A stretch of 64,000 bases of DNA, taken from Hymenochaete sp. R1 (Eukaryota > Basidiomycota > Agaricomycetes > Hymenochaetales > Hymenochaetaceae). The DNA is taken from contig JAFREE010000034.1 in NCBI GenBank assembly GCA_019400425.1, positions 62,001 to 126,000 of the forward strand. Reading direction: 5' to 3'. Made by a program: the position numbers and the translations under genes. Positions 1 through 10,945 of this stretch are shown piece after piece. The notes under the pieces are model-generated. The model saw only the letters and a list, made by a program, of their open reading frames with translations, did not search any database and was not told where the DNA came from. Numbering within the stretch: position 1 is the first letter of the stretch; every line of letters starts with the position of its first letter.

Positions 1-2070
1 TGATCATGGCCAGGAAAGACATCCATATCACGCCAAATATCAAGATGAAGCAGCTCCAATGGGACAAGCTTCCCCCAACTCAAGTCGGGAAGACCCTTTG
101 GAACGAAGAGGAGCCTACGAAAGAGAAGGAATGGATCGCTAAGCTGAAGGAACAACGCATCTGGGAGGAAATGGAAGAGGACTTCAAAGCCAAGCAGCTC
201 GTCATGAATCTCATGGCCAAGCGAAAGAAGGCTGAACTTCGTAGTGTCTTTGACCCACAGACAAGGAAGCGCATAGGTAAGTGTGGTCACTCTGACCTTC
301 ATTTCGATGCTAAATGAAATTCCAGAGATTCTTATGAACAGAGTCAAATCTCTACAGCCAGAGGAAATTGCTCTCAAGATCGAGCAATTCGACAAGACTC
401 TCTGCACGGAAACATTCCTTGGGGAATTGAAGAACCTCTTGCCTAATCCAGAGCAAGTGAGTGCATGCAATAAAATTTCTCTGATACGCGACTTATTTTC
501 TGTTATGAAGGTCGGGAAGCTCAACATGTATCGCAATGTGGACGAAACTGAGCTGAATGAACTTCACTCTGCCGACCGACTCATGGTCAAATTAATTCAA
601 ATCGACCGCTTGGAACCACGGATCGGGGCCATGTTATACAGAATAACTTTCGACGAAACTTGGACGCTCCTTGACCAAAGTGCAACGAAGTTGATTGAAG
701 CAGGCGAGGGGATATTGAATGCCTCCAACTTCAAAGAGCTGCTGAATGTACGGTTTTGATTTCTATTGATCTTCCTTTCAATACTAACATCCGTTGTAGC
801 TGATCTTGCTCATTGGGAATTATATGAACGGCACTGGTGTGAAAGGTGGAGCCTTCGGTTTTAAGATCAGTAGCGTTAACAAGGTTTGGCCTTTAAACGC
901 CTTGTAACCTGCTATTTATTCATCTGAGCTTTCTTAGCTGGTTGATACGAAGTCAACAAACAATACGACTCTACTGCATTTCGTAGAGAAGACTGTTTCA
1001 ACCCATTTCCCAGACATGGCACAATTTGTGGAAGAACTCGAAAAACCGGCAGACGCCTACCGAGGTAATGCAATCTCGTCGATTTTTGAGAGAATGGTAA
1101 CTTAATAGCCTATAATAGTTAACCTTCTCGAAACGAGGAAAACTTATGGAGAACTACGGGAGGGTCTCAAGAAGATCAAGAAGGAACTCGACGAACATTT
1201 CTCGGATGCAGACCTTAACTCTCCTTTCGTTTCATCGATGTGGGCATTCATGGGCAAAGCAAGCTCTAAGCTAGAGGATCTGCAGGATGATCTAAACGTT
1301 GCCGATACGAAGTTCAAACAAGCTGTAAGCTACTTCGGTGAAGAGGACGGCGGAATGACATCCTATGAGTTCTATGGGATATTCAAAACGTTTTTGTCCT
1401 CGTACAAGGTGAATGAGCTCCCATTTGGACTCAAATGACAGGACTGAAAGTTTGTTCTCAGAAATGCCAAATGGATAATCGTCACTGGCAAAAGGAGAAA
1501 GAAGCTGCGGACAAATGGCGCAAAGCTGCTGACGAAGCTAAAGCGAATCGACCCGCAAGGGATGCGGAAGGTGATCCGAATGGAGCTGACACTGCGGTGC
1601 TGGATACACTATTGGAGAAGCTCCGCAATGGTGACAGTGTTGGACGCAAGTCACGTCGAAATCGTAAAGCGAATGGAAAACCGGGCACAGCGACACCTCT
1701 CAATATTGGGCCAGCGAAACCTTCCATCCACCCTTCGTTACCGGACCCTGGAGACAAGACTGTGGATCTTGCTCGAGACATGTTGGCGGCTTTGAAATCC
1801 GATGGCTTCGAAACATTCTCGTCTTCAGCCTCCACTTCCACCTCGACCCCGCGACCCGCACGCTCCTCTCGCCGGGCAAGGCAGCGTACTCGTGCATTCT
1901 CCGAGTTTGGAGACGTTTCGCCTTCACCCTTATCCCCCGCTTTCTCAACACTATCTGACGGCCGGGAGCCGTCTGACGTGGAAGCTGAATTTTCTACTAT
2001 ACCTCAGGAAGCCGCGGAGCAATTCAATTCGAATGAAGAGAGCGGAGACAGGACTATTACGGGTCGATGA
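1..2070 (+). CDS. Diaphanous-type formin, 3' portion (5' end outside window)
   Basis: The reading frame is open at the left edge, so only the FH2 domain and C-terminus are seen. FH2 hallmarks appear across several short exons: MKQLQWDKLP near the start, then the helical core including LILLIGNYMNGTG after an acceptor near 800. Formins nucleate and processively elongate unbranched actin filaments as FH2 dimers at the cell cortex and septum. After FH2, residues VLDTLLEKL followed by basic RKSRRNR (about 1600-1665) match a diaphanous autoregulatory domain (DAD). This suggests a Rho-activated, autoinhibited Bni1/SepA-type formin whose GBD/FH3 and FH1 parts lie upstream. Introns are short, for example 1409-1461, which joins FLSSYK to KCQMDNRHW. 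The last exon is Ser/Pro-rich and ends in TITGR. Family assignment is firm; orthology to Bni1 is inferred. Confidence 0.93.
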
Positions 2071-2443
2071 TTGTATTATATAAATATACCCCACATTCTT
2101 TCTTCTATGCTTTCAGTGACTACGTACTACACTCCTTATAGCGGACCACTATTATCTTTCCCCTTGATCTACTTTGATTCTTTTACAGGTTTTGTTTTGA
2201 ATGGTATCACAGCCAAACTGTACGCAATTCTTATGGTCTATGTATGAAACATTTTTGCATCTTGAAAATATTTTCACTGTCGCCGTCATAACATACTCTT
2301 ACTGCGCGATAAGTTTAGGAAATGTCTTATGGAAAGGAATTTTCGGAAACGCTAAGGAAGATGCGTCATCCATAATAGAGGTGAAGACAACGCCGATCGC
2401 CATTGCCCCGGGCCTCCTGGCCCATAGCTTTCACCCAACTTCC

Positions 2444-3266
2444 ATGAACTTGAAGTCAAATGTGATGAAGACCACACACTTTTCACTAGCTCGGCGCATT
2501 TCTAGCAGACAATGTAATAGCAATCTCAAACACATTCAACGACGAAGTCTAGCTTCGCATGCTTACACGAGTCCCAGCACTGCTACAAACGACGCTGTTG
2601 CTTCAACGTCGAAATTGAGTCCAGCACATCGCGAGAGTTTGGAGAGTGCAATTCGAATCGACCATGCTGGAGAGATAGCAGCGAACTACATCTACAAGGG
2701 TCAAATGGCGGTATTGGGGAAGGATCAGAGTGTTGGACCAGTAATACAGGTACGGGTTTGCGTGTCTACTGTTATTCACGTCCTTTACTAATATGTCTGC
2801 ACATTAGGAAATGTGGGACCAGGAAAAGAAACATATCGAGGTGATGGACAAGCTGATTATTCAACATCGGGTGAGGCCTACGGTCCTCACGGAGATTGCG
2901 AAGGGAGGCGGGTACGCGTTGGGCGCTGTCACGGCGCTCATGGGCAAGGAGGCAGCAATGGCTTGCACAGAGGCCGTGGAAACAGTCATTGGAGAGCACT
3001 ACGACGAGTATGTGATCCTTTCTACTCGATATCTATGATTTCTCATGGTTTCATGGAGTCAACTAAAAGAGATGGAAAGTATGCCTTCGGACCATCCGAG
3101 CCTACCCCTTCTAAGGGACGTCATCCGAGAGTTTCGAGACGACGAACTCGAACACCTCGACACGGCCATTGAGCATGATGCACAAAGGGCACCAAATCAC
3201 GCATTACTCAGTGCGGTAGTTGGGGCGGGATGCAAGGTAGCGATTCAGCTGTGTAAGAGAATATGA
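2444..3266 (+). CDS. COQ7: 5-demethoxyubiquinone hydroxylase, mitochondrial (Coq7)
   Basis: Di-iron monooxygenase of ubiquinone synthesis; it hydroxylates demethoxyubiquinone on the matrix face of the mitochondrial inner membrane. Three exons (2444-2749, 2808-3007, 3059-3266) join in phase to about 237 residues. The carboxylate-bridged ligands are all visible: E in RIDHAGEIAANYIY, ExxH in EKKHIEVM, E residues in TEAVETVIGEHY, and ExxH in DELEHLDTAIEHD. I chose the ATG at 2444 because the following residues (MNLKSNVMKTTHFSLARR...) form a basic, Ser-rich mitochondrial presequence. An in-frame ATG at 2201 would add 81 residues with a hydrophobic stretch and is less likely. It ends in QLCKRI, as the family does. 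Confidence 0.95.
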
Positions 3267-3318
3267 ATTATATTGCGTTGGGACAGCAGTGGTGGCTCGA
3301 CTGGAGAAGAAATAAATT

Positions 3319-3766
3319 CTAGTTCTGGATAGCGAGCGACTCTCCTTTACGTTTCGCAATCCAACTATATTTGGCCTTGAATAGAACACCACTTAGTATA
3401 ATTCTAATTGATAATGAAATGAAAATACCTACATCCTGCTTCGCACAGACGTACCAGCAAAGGCCAGGGATGGCAATGAAGCTCATGATTGCAACACGAG
3501 TGGTTCCCTTCGTCCACCTGAAATTCTTGTAGACATCTTCACGCTGCAAAAACAAAAACAAACTCTCAGTGAGGTAGCAATACTCATTATAGGACAGCAA
3601 ACATACCATTCGATTGTACCTCTCGAGGGAGGGGTCGACCTGCATGAAAGAAGTCAGACTGTCGAAACAGCTCGAGAATGCGAGATATGTACAGTTACGG
3701 AATCTGTAACGCCAGTCAGATGTGAGTGCAATATCTCAAGAAGCCTATCTCACCGTGTGCAGCCAT
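3319..3766 (-). CDS. NADH:ubiquinone oxidoreductase (complex I) accessory subunit, NDUFB4/B15-like
   Basis: Five tiny exons on the minus strand splice into a 74-residue protein. It opens MAAHDSVTVDPSLERYNRM, continues REDVYKNFRWT, has one hydrophobic segment (VAIMSFIAIPGLCWYVC) and ends KRKGESLAIQN. The pattern of DPxxERxxxMRE..Y..FRWT, one membrane helix, then W..K.KGESL fits fungal NDUFB4/B15-type subunits. These stabilise the membrane arm of complex I in the inner mitochondrial membrane. The start codon lies at 3764-3766 and exon 1 is only 13 nt, followed by an 11-nt second exon. Intron boundaries were fixed by phase (donors GTGAGA, GTACAT, GTATGT, GTAGGT in gene orientation). Such micro-exons are easily missed by automated prediction. 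Confidence 0.82.
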
Positions 3767-4111
3767 GTTTGGAAGAGCTAAGGACAGGCTGCTCAATGTA
3801 TACGTTCGTTGTCGGTGTTGGTGAGTGGGTTCGAGCTTGGGGCGGAGACAGTGAGTGAATGACGCTGATCCTTGTCGATCAATGAGCTCGATCCGAAATA
3901 TTAAAATAATTCTGGAAAAATGGGCGACCTCGACTTGACTGCACTCCAGTTCGCCCGTGTCCTGAGTTAAGTCGAAATATGCATCTTTTTCGATATTTGC
4001 AAACAGTCTAGTCGAGTTCAAGGCTTTTCTTTACGCTACATTACAATTTTATGATAAATTAAAAAACATCTACTTGCTTGCTTCATGAAACCGATTTTAT
4101 TTTCGTTATCA
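3767..4111. other. Intergenic spacer between two minus-strand genes
   Basis: About 345 bases separate the start of the complex I subunit gene from the stop of the dioxygenase gene. The stretch must hold the promoter of the former and the 3' region of the latter. AT-rich around 4020-4100. No further gene or repeat was seen. Confidence 0.6.
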
Positions 4112-7100
4112 TCACGTAGAGACCAAGTTGCCTAATTTCTCCTTATGCGTCTCCCATTTCAACAACTCCGAGTCGCAATGCAAAACGAACGCATTCCTGC
4201 AACCCGTGAATGGCAAGTTGAAATGGGTCAAAGTACTCGAACGGAACACGACAGCGTCGCAATGGTTAAGGTCCAATGCCAGACCCAGCTCGTACAGTAC
4301 CAACTGGCCACCAGTCCAATCCCCAAAAGGCACCACCATACAGAATCCTCCATCTTTTGCATCTCTGTGAGCGAGCGTACGAGACGACACATTGAACACG
4401 AGTCCAGAGAATGGGTAATGCACGGGGATAACGCCCAGAGGCAGGGACTTCACGAGTTCTTCTGAAGCTTCATACTCATTAGGGGCCAAAGTTCTGAACT
4501 GCAATGACACCAGCATTGCTTAATCCTACTGATACATACTACTGAAACGTAATGGCACTCACCGCTTCACAAAGCCATACAAAGATAGGTCCGAGATTCG
4601 TTTCGAGCATGTGGTAAAACTGTTGATTCTGTATGGTCTCGTTGTTCGCGTGAATTGTCAGTTGCCTATAATTGATTGTTTTGTTGGGTGCCTTCGTATG
4701 AAGGGGCACAATTCTGGAGGGGTGTACTTTGGGGAAATCCTTTGGCTTTTAGAAAGACAATGAATCAGAAATAGCAATCGCCATTTAAAAATGAGAAATA
4801 CTATGCTCACATCGGTTGTGTATGACAGATTGATTTGAAAATGGCATGTTTTAAAACAACTCTCGCTTGGAACATCAGAGCCCACATGCGCAAAGAGCTC
4901 TTCGTTGCTGGCCAAACCGACAAGCTCAGTAAATATGTTGCGAAATTGCTGAGGCATTTCTGTGATAATTCCAGCAATCAGCTCTTCTTCTTCTGATATG
5001 AACTTCAGTGAACTCGGTCTGCGTAAGTACTTGAGCTTACAATATCTCGTAAATTTTAAAAATAACGAACGATTGAAGTAGTTTTCGTGAAAGATGGATG
5101 TACGGTTTGCTGACCGTCGGACGTCCGTGTGTCCTCTTTCCAGAACGAAGCGATTGTATCTACAGGACAAGAAACAAGTTGTCGCTAAACATCAATGTGG
5201 GAGACTCGAAGCTTGGAATCACTCACCAGAAGCTTCAAGTCCGGTATGGAGTTTGCAGTAAAATCCTTATTCCCAATATCCCTCTGACATTTGCTTGTCT
5301 GAGCATCCGTCCACTTCATTCGATTCTGTTTGTCGACCGGACATTTCATCTTTCGCAAGTCTTCCAAGTGGTACGGTAACGAGATCGTGAGAGCATTCAA
5401 AAAGACGTTGTCCTCGCTGGGACCACTATCGTCAGAATTGGATGGAATCGGTGTCAATGAGGGGTCTTTGCTCATGATGTTTCCCGTCGAAGGGATCGTC
5501 CCCACTCCTCTGAGTTCAGGGATATCTTGAAGCTTTGAAGCGAGAGGTGAAGCATCGGCGTGAGGCAACATATTTGAAGCATTCGGAATACGGGTTGATG
5601 TGTCATCCAAATCAACCAGGGATCGCCAGATATTTGACCGGGCTGCAACGAGATGGCCGTGCCAGCGTTGACTCTCAGGAAGCCGTAATACGCTATCACG
5701 ACATTAGGTGATGAGCTAAGCGGTCGATAAGGCAAGGAAATAATTCTTACTTTCTACAGACACTCTGAAAGATATGGTCCGATTGCGTAACTCGATGAGA
5801 CTCAAGACGTTTGACTTGGATCCCTTCATGTGTCTTCAAACCATATACCTTCAAGGAAAAGCGACATGATCTGGCAACGTGCAACAGGCTAGGAATGAGT
5901 CGATCCTCAACTATTGCAGACGTGTGCCCTGAAATGTCTGCAATTGATTAGCAACACAATTGCCATCGAACAAGAAGAAACATACCGCATTCAGGGGCTC
6001 TTATGAGCTCGCAGGCGTTCCAGAGCGAAGCCACGTCCGTTGTTTTCAAAACAAATAAGAAGTTAGGGATGCAAGCTATCAAGGGGAGAAGGTGTAGCGT
6101 TCCTTTATTGAAGTTAGTCGTATCGAGTCACCCATGACGAGAAGTTCTTACCAGCGCATAAGAGCGCCGAAATTTTAGCTCCTAAATTGAGATGCTCATA
6201 GAAAGTCGACCTAGACACTGCAATTTCCCCATTTTCTTTTGCAAAGCTATGGATTTGGGTCGGGGTCACTGCGACATCACGCTTCATTATACTGGAATTT
6301 TGTCAGTATCGCCAACAACGCATCTTTTGACATTTGAAGTCTACCTTTGCACCTTCAAATGAAGCAGAAGATGAGCAACCATAAAGTTGAAGCTCGTTAC
6401 AGCCAGATCATCAGAAGATCTTTCCACTTTCAACACCAGACCTACCAAGCCGCCCTCTTGGATTGGTCCAATCTCTTTACCTCGTAGGTGGTTTCTTATC
6501 GAACGTATACCTGATGCAACAGCTGGATTATTCAGGGGCACGGCTGAGCAAATTGCAGAGATGATGCCTTTCGCGGGCGTGTTGGGCTTGATGACACCCG
6601 TAGGCCTCACATTATATGCTTTGGAACGAAGAGACTTGAGCTCGCAATCTCCTCGGCTTGTCGCTCCGGTCTTCGAAAAAGCGTTCCAGCCATCTCCACG
6701 AGTCAATGAAGCCGGTGGAGAAGGCGACAGCGTAAACGTCGATGGATGATATTCGGAGCTACTTGGAACTGGCCTTGGTGTACCAAAGTCAAAGCTGAAA
6801 CGATGATCGCCGTTTGAGTCAAAGATGCCGTCATCAAAATTATTCAAAAATTCTTCAGTGTCTCTGCTGTAGGCGCCAGAACTGGATTGGTGTTGCTTGG
6901 AAGTGGAAAAAAATGAGGACCGCGCCCTACTCGAGCTCCTTGATACCGAACCATGTTTGCTTCTGTGTGAACCGTTAAACGCACGATTGCGATCCGACGT
7001 GAAAGCAATAATCGGGTTCGCTGTACGAACTCTTCTGACTGGCCGCGCGGATGCATGACGCGAAGTGTCTCCTGAAAATTGAAGCTTTTCGAGGGGTTGG

Positions 7101-7447
7101 GAGATAGCCTTTCTCTTTGATGGCCGAGCAGCTGAATCCAGGCGTTCGTTCTCTGTAAAGCTTGATGCCGTTTCGAAAACAACGCCGACATCGTCTCTCC
7201 ACGAGATTTCATTGTTCCAGTGAAAAGCAGAAGGTATATTCTGAGAGTACTCTGTCTCAGCCCATGACCAGAAGCCCGATGGAACGGCCGATGTTGGAGG
7301 GAAACCGTCGTCTCCCCCTGACATATTTCCTTCCGACTCAAGCGACGTTAATGGACTCAAAGGGGAATGGCAATCCGGTGGCGGCGGCGTTGAGTCTATG
7401 AAGAATGATACTGGGATCCGTGGTGATCCTCGAGAGTCTTTATCCAT
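4112..7447 (-). CDS. JBP/TET-type 2-oxoglutarate/Fe(II) dioxygenase with long disordered N-terminus
   Basis: A multi-exon minus-strand gene starting at ATG 7445-7447. The first exon (about 365 residues) is Ser/Pro/Arg-rich and disordered, with basic patches (RPSKRKA, RPVRRVR) that could be nuclear signals. Later exons join in phase through QIHSFAKENG, FLFVLKTTDVASLWNACEL, LPESQRWHGHLVAARSNIWR and FHENYFNRSLFLKF. The last exon (4112-4516) carries the double-stranded beta-helix core: LAHRDAKDGGF (Fe ligands H and D), FGDWTGGQLVL, LTHFN (distal Fe ligand H), then GCRNAFVLH (candidate Arg for 2-oxoglutarate). This spacing matches the JBP/TET-like oxygenases expanded in mushrooms, some of which oxidise 5-methylcytosine in DNA. 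Substrate here is unknown. Continuity over all exons is my reconstruction; the catalytic exon is secure. Confidence 0.75.
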
Positions 7448-7863
7448 ATTGACAGTTGAGGGATGATGGTAGATTCGGGCTCAAGGAGGTAACAGAAGAG
7501 AGAGGTGTACGTAGACACATAGCGTTATATAACTCCTTTTTGTGGGCTGATTCATAGTTTCTTCAGAGGGTTCAAGTACAGCAGCATGATACTAGATTCC
7601 TTTATCCAGTCCATCAGAAACGAATCGACTCTTAGAAGCAAGCATATGTTCGTGGAAGAAAGTGAAGAAGATGGATGTGAGATTGAAAAAAAGGACATGA
7701 AGTTGATGAACAAGTCGAAGCTTTCGACCTTCCTAATGTGGAAGAGATCGACGCCTTCTTCTCTCTTTCTTCCCACCACCCCCTCTGGAATTGCTCATCC
7801 TTTCTTCTTTATCCTTCTTACAACTCACGGTTTTGCTACCTGACGACCTGCTTCATCTAATAA
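7448..7863. promoter_or_regulatory. Divergent promoter region, dioxygenase / RBM5-like gene
   Basis: A 416-base spacer between two head-to-head start codons. It holds an open frame (7586-7843) without family resemblance, which I read as leader sequence. No clear motif. Confidence 0.5.
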
Positions 7864-10768
7864 ATGTCTTACCATAGGGAATGGGATAGGGGGAAGGACT
7901 TGGATGGTGCTGGGTACCATGGATATTCGAGAGGTCGAGACGACGACGACGAGGGCTACTATGGCGGGAAACGACGGAAGTACAATTATGGAGTTCGCAT
8001 ACGTTAGGAGAGCAGTTTAAAGGACAGCTGCTCACCATTGGTCTCTTTTCAGGAAAACGAGTCTACGCAATGGCCACCGCATGACTCAAGATGGTACGGA
8101 AACGGCTACGACGATAGGAGCTACGACGGTGGCGATTACCCAGCGAATCAAAGCTACCCAGAATATGACTACGATAGACCAAGTGGCGATGAGTATTCTC
8201 GTCATGACAGAGAACGTGTCGGTGGTCCGCATCAGAATCGAAAGAAGCATGTGGCTAGTGATCCAAGCCCCCATGTTATCTTCCTGGGATTGGACCCTGA
8301 TTTCACAGAAGCAGACGTATGTGCACGGCTTGCTTGAGGACTGACTCGCATACTGAATTGAACGTCTTCGAATATATATCAAACAGCTGCAGAAGTTCTT
8401 GAAAGGAAAGGGATACACTATCGAGACAGTCACAATTATCCGGGATCGAAATACAGGCACTTGCAAATTCACAACATTACCTGCTACTATGTCCTGACGA
8501 TATCCCCTCCTTGGATTTAAAGGTTCATCTAAAGGTTTTGGCTTCGCTCAGTTCCAATCCACAGAGGAAGCTCGAGCTTTCGTGGATCCAAATTTTCCTT
8601 TCATCTCGGTACCGCCTCCAGCTTCGTTCGGCGCCTCAGCCGCAGCCGCTTTTTGGAAGTCCGAGGAGTTTGGAGGGTGCGAGGGGGGAAGGCGAGCCAA
8701 GATAGATTACTCACAAAGTGCAAGCGGCACTGGCCGACGAGCTTTTCAGAACGCGAACGATGGCACTCGTGACATAGGGAATTCGCAGAGTGCAGTTTTA
8801 CTCTTAAGGGGTTTAGAGCCTTTGGCGGGCCCATCTGTGATCGCGCAGGCCTTGAAGTCATCATCCGGTCCAAATGTGGAAGGTGCAAAGGGCATGAAGA
8901 GAGTCATACTCATAAAAGATAAAGTAACAATGGCGAGCTGGGGTTATGCATTCGTGGAATTTGTGGACGTGCAGGTGGGTATGATCCCTACTATCTCGAG
9001 ACAGTGATTAAGCAAAGCTCTTGTAGTGCGCTTCTGCCGTACTGGCGGCAACAATGTCGTCCCAGCTTCATCCCAGCGGGTTTCGTATCTCAGAGCGGCC
9101 CGTAGCTGCTTCATTCGCTCACCCCGACTCATTTCAGCCCATTACGAACGCTTTATACCAAGATGAGTCGTGTGTCCCATCTTCGTTCAATTTGGGTGGC
9201 ATGGAAGGGACGTGGGTCAAGTACTGGGATGATGCATCCAATGTAGCTGTTGTCGATTTCGAAGTTGAAGAGCCTCAGCCTGGCCGGCATACTCAGCAGA
9301 CTAAGCAGAAGGAGAAAAAACGTCCCAAAGGTACTCAATTTGCATCTTTTTTTCTTTTAACAGACTAAATGGAAGTCTGATTCAGGCACCGTAGACGCAG
9401 CCTATGCTGTTGCTGAGGCGTCTATTCTACCTGTGTCCAATAAACCGGTCACACTTAGCTTTAATAAGACGCTTTCAAGTGCCAAAACAGCTTCTAGTGA
9501 GTTTCATTTTATATCTTCTAGTTTATTCTAACATAATCGATTCACAGTACCAACTTCGTCTTCAGCGCAATCTGTCTTTGTTGCTGGTGATGACGCTGAG
9601 GACGAAAACGACGCCTCGGCAAGTAAGACCGATAAGAAAGATACTGATACTAAAGGTAAGTGATTGAATCGTTTATATTTAGCGCAAAGTCCGATGTATA
9701 TTTCAGCAAAAGAAGCTTTCAAAGTCCCGCCAATGATAGCGAGCAAGAAGATTGTAAACAATATCTCGAAATGGAACCAAGTGCAAGAAGAACTCAGCGG
9801 TGGCCCTTCAGCACAACCAAAGAAGACAACGCCGCCGGCGACAGTAGAGCAGCCAGCGACTGGTCGCGTCCCTTCTCGTGAAAATAAAGCAACGCGAGAT
9901 ATCAAACGCGAGTCGCAACAGTCCGCAGTCCCAGAAGTGGAGGAAGAGTTCGAATTCTCGGACACTGTTGCGTTTACCTGTCTACTATGTTCGCGACAAT
10001 TCAAATCCACGGACCAGCTAGGTAGACATAACAAGGAGTCCGAACTTCACAAGGTCAGTCAACGCGAAACAACGCTGTCTCTCCACCGCAGATTCAAATT
10101 CACTCAACGAATCCATCCCTCTAGAAAAACTTCAAAGACGCCAGACTCCGAGGAATAGCCCGCGAGAAGGCAGCGGCCGCAAAGACCAAGAAAGCACCAT
10201 CCGACAGTGCCCAAGCACAACCGGAGAAAACCAAACCACAATACCGCGACCGCGCCTCGGAGCGCCGAACGCTCTTCAACCAGCCCGACGTGCCCCTACC
10301 CGAGACCGACAAAGACCCCAAGTCCACGACGAACAAACGGTCCGCGGAGGGCCCCGCGCCCGTGCCCGCGCCCCAACCTTCGTCGCCGCCCCCGCAGCCG
10401 GTCGCGCCGGGGAAGGACGAGAGTAATGTCGGGAACAAGCTTTTGAAGATGATGGGGTGGTCTGAAGGGAAGGGGCTCGGGAACGATGGGGAGGGGAGAG
10501 TCGATCCTGTGTATGTTTCCGTATGCGTTGATGCTTTGTTGATGTTGACGCTGATATGGGTTTGAACTTTGATAGGCAAACTGCTATTTACGCGTCGGGA
10601 GCTGGGTTGGGGTCTAGCAAAGGCCGGGAGGTTGGGAAGTACCAGGATGGGTATTCGGGTTATTTGCAGATGGCCAAGGATGTCGTAAGTGCTACGTTAA
10701 GCTCACTGCATCGCACTCATCTAATATCACACGCTGCACCACAGGCAAAGGAACGTTATAGCAGCTGA
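7864..10768 (+). CDS. RBM5/RBM10-like splicing factor (two RRMs, C2H2 zinc finger, G-patch)
   Basis: Nuclear RNA-binding protein of the RBM5/RBM10 type, which acts in spliceosome assembly and alternative splicing. Exon 1 (ATG at 7864) is Asp/Arg/Tyr/Gly-rich. RRM1 follows: VIFLGLDPDFTEAD, then GYTIETVTIIRDRNTG joined to SSKGFGFAQF. RRM2 runs from AVLLLRGLEPLAG to WGYAFVEFVD. Further on come a conserved NALYQDESCVPSSFNLG block, KEAFKVPPMIASKK, a C2H2 finger (FTCLLCSRQFKSTDQLGRHN) and a G-patch (LLKMMGWSEGKGLGNDGEG). It ends YLQMAKDVAKERYSS. The intron after RNTG appears to start with GC at 8457 and end at 8522. The first intron's only in-phase donor (GTTCGC) is weak. Converges with the PEBP-like gene. 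Confidence 0.88.
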
Positions 10769-10945
10769 AAGAGGTTTATATCCTTTGCTTCCCTTACTCA
10801 GAATTATCGTGTTGTTTATACTTTAAGGTCGTACGGTATTTAGGAATGATTAGACTTTTTTTCACTACAAGTAGTCCGGCTGTAACGAGAGAGGGGGAAA
10901 AAAGGAGGAGGCTACAAAAGCGTGTATTATCGTCCATGTCTCCGC

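Noticed and set aside
2201..2443. Longer COQ7 N-terminus from ATG 2201
   Set aside because: The added 81 residues would bury the mitochondrial presequence; ATG 2444 precedes a typical basic leader.
4112..7447. A KDZ-type transposon around the JBP/TET-like gene
   Set aside because: No transposase frame, terminal inverted repeats or target duplications were visible in the flanks, which hold conserved genes.
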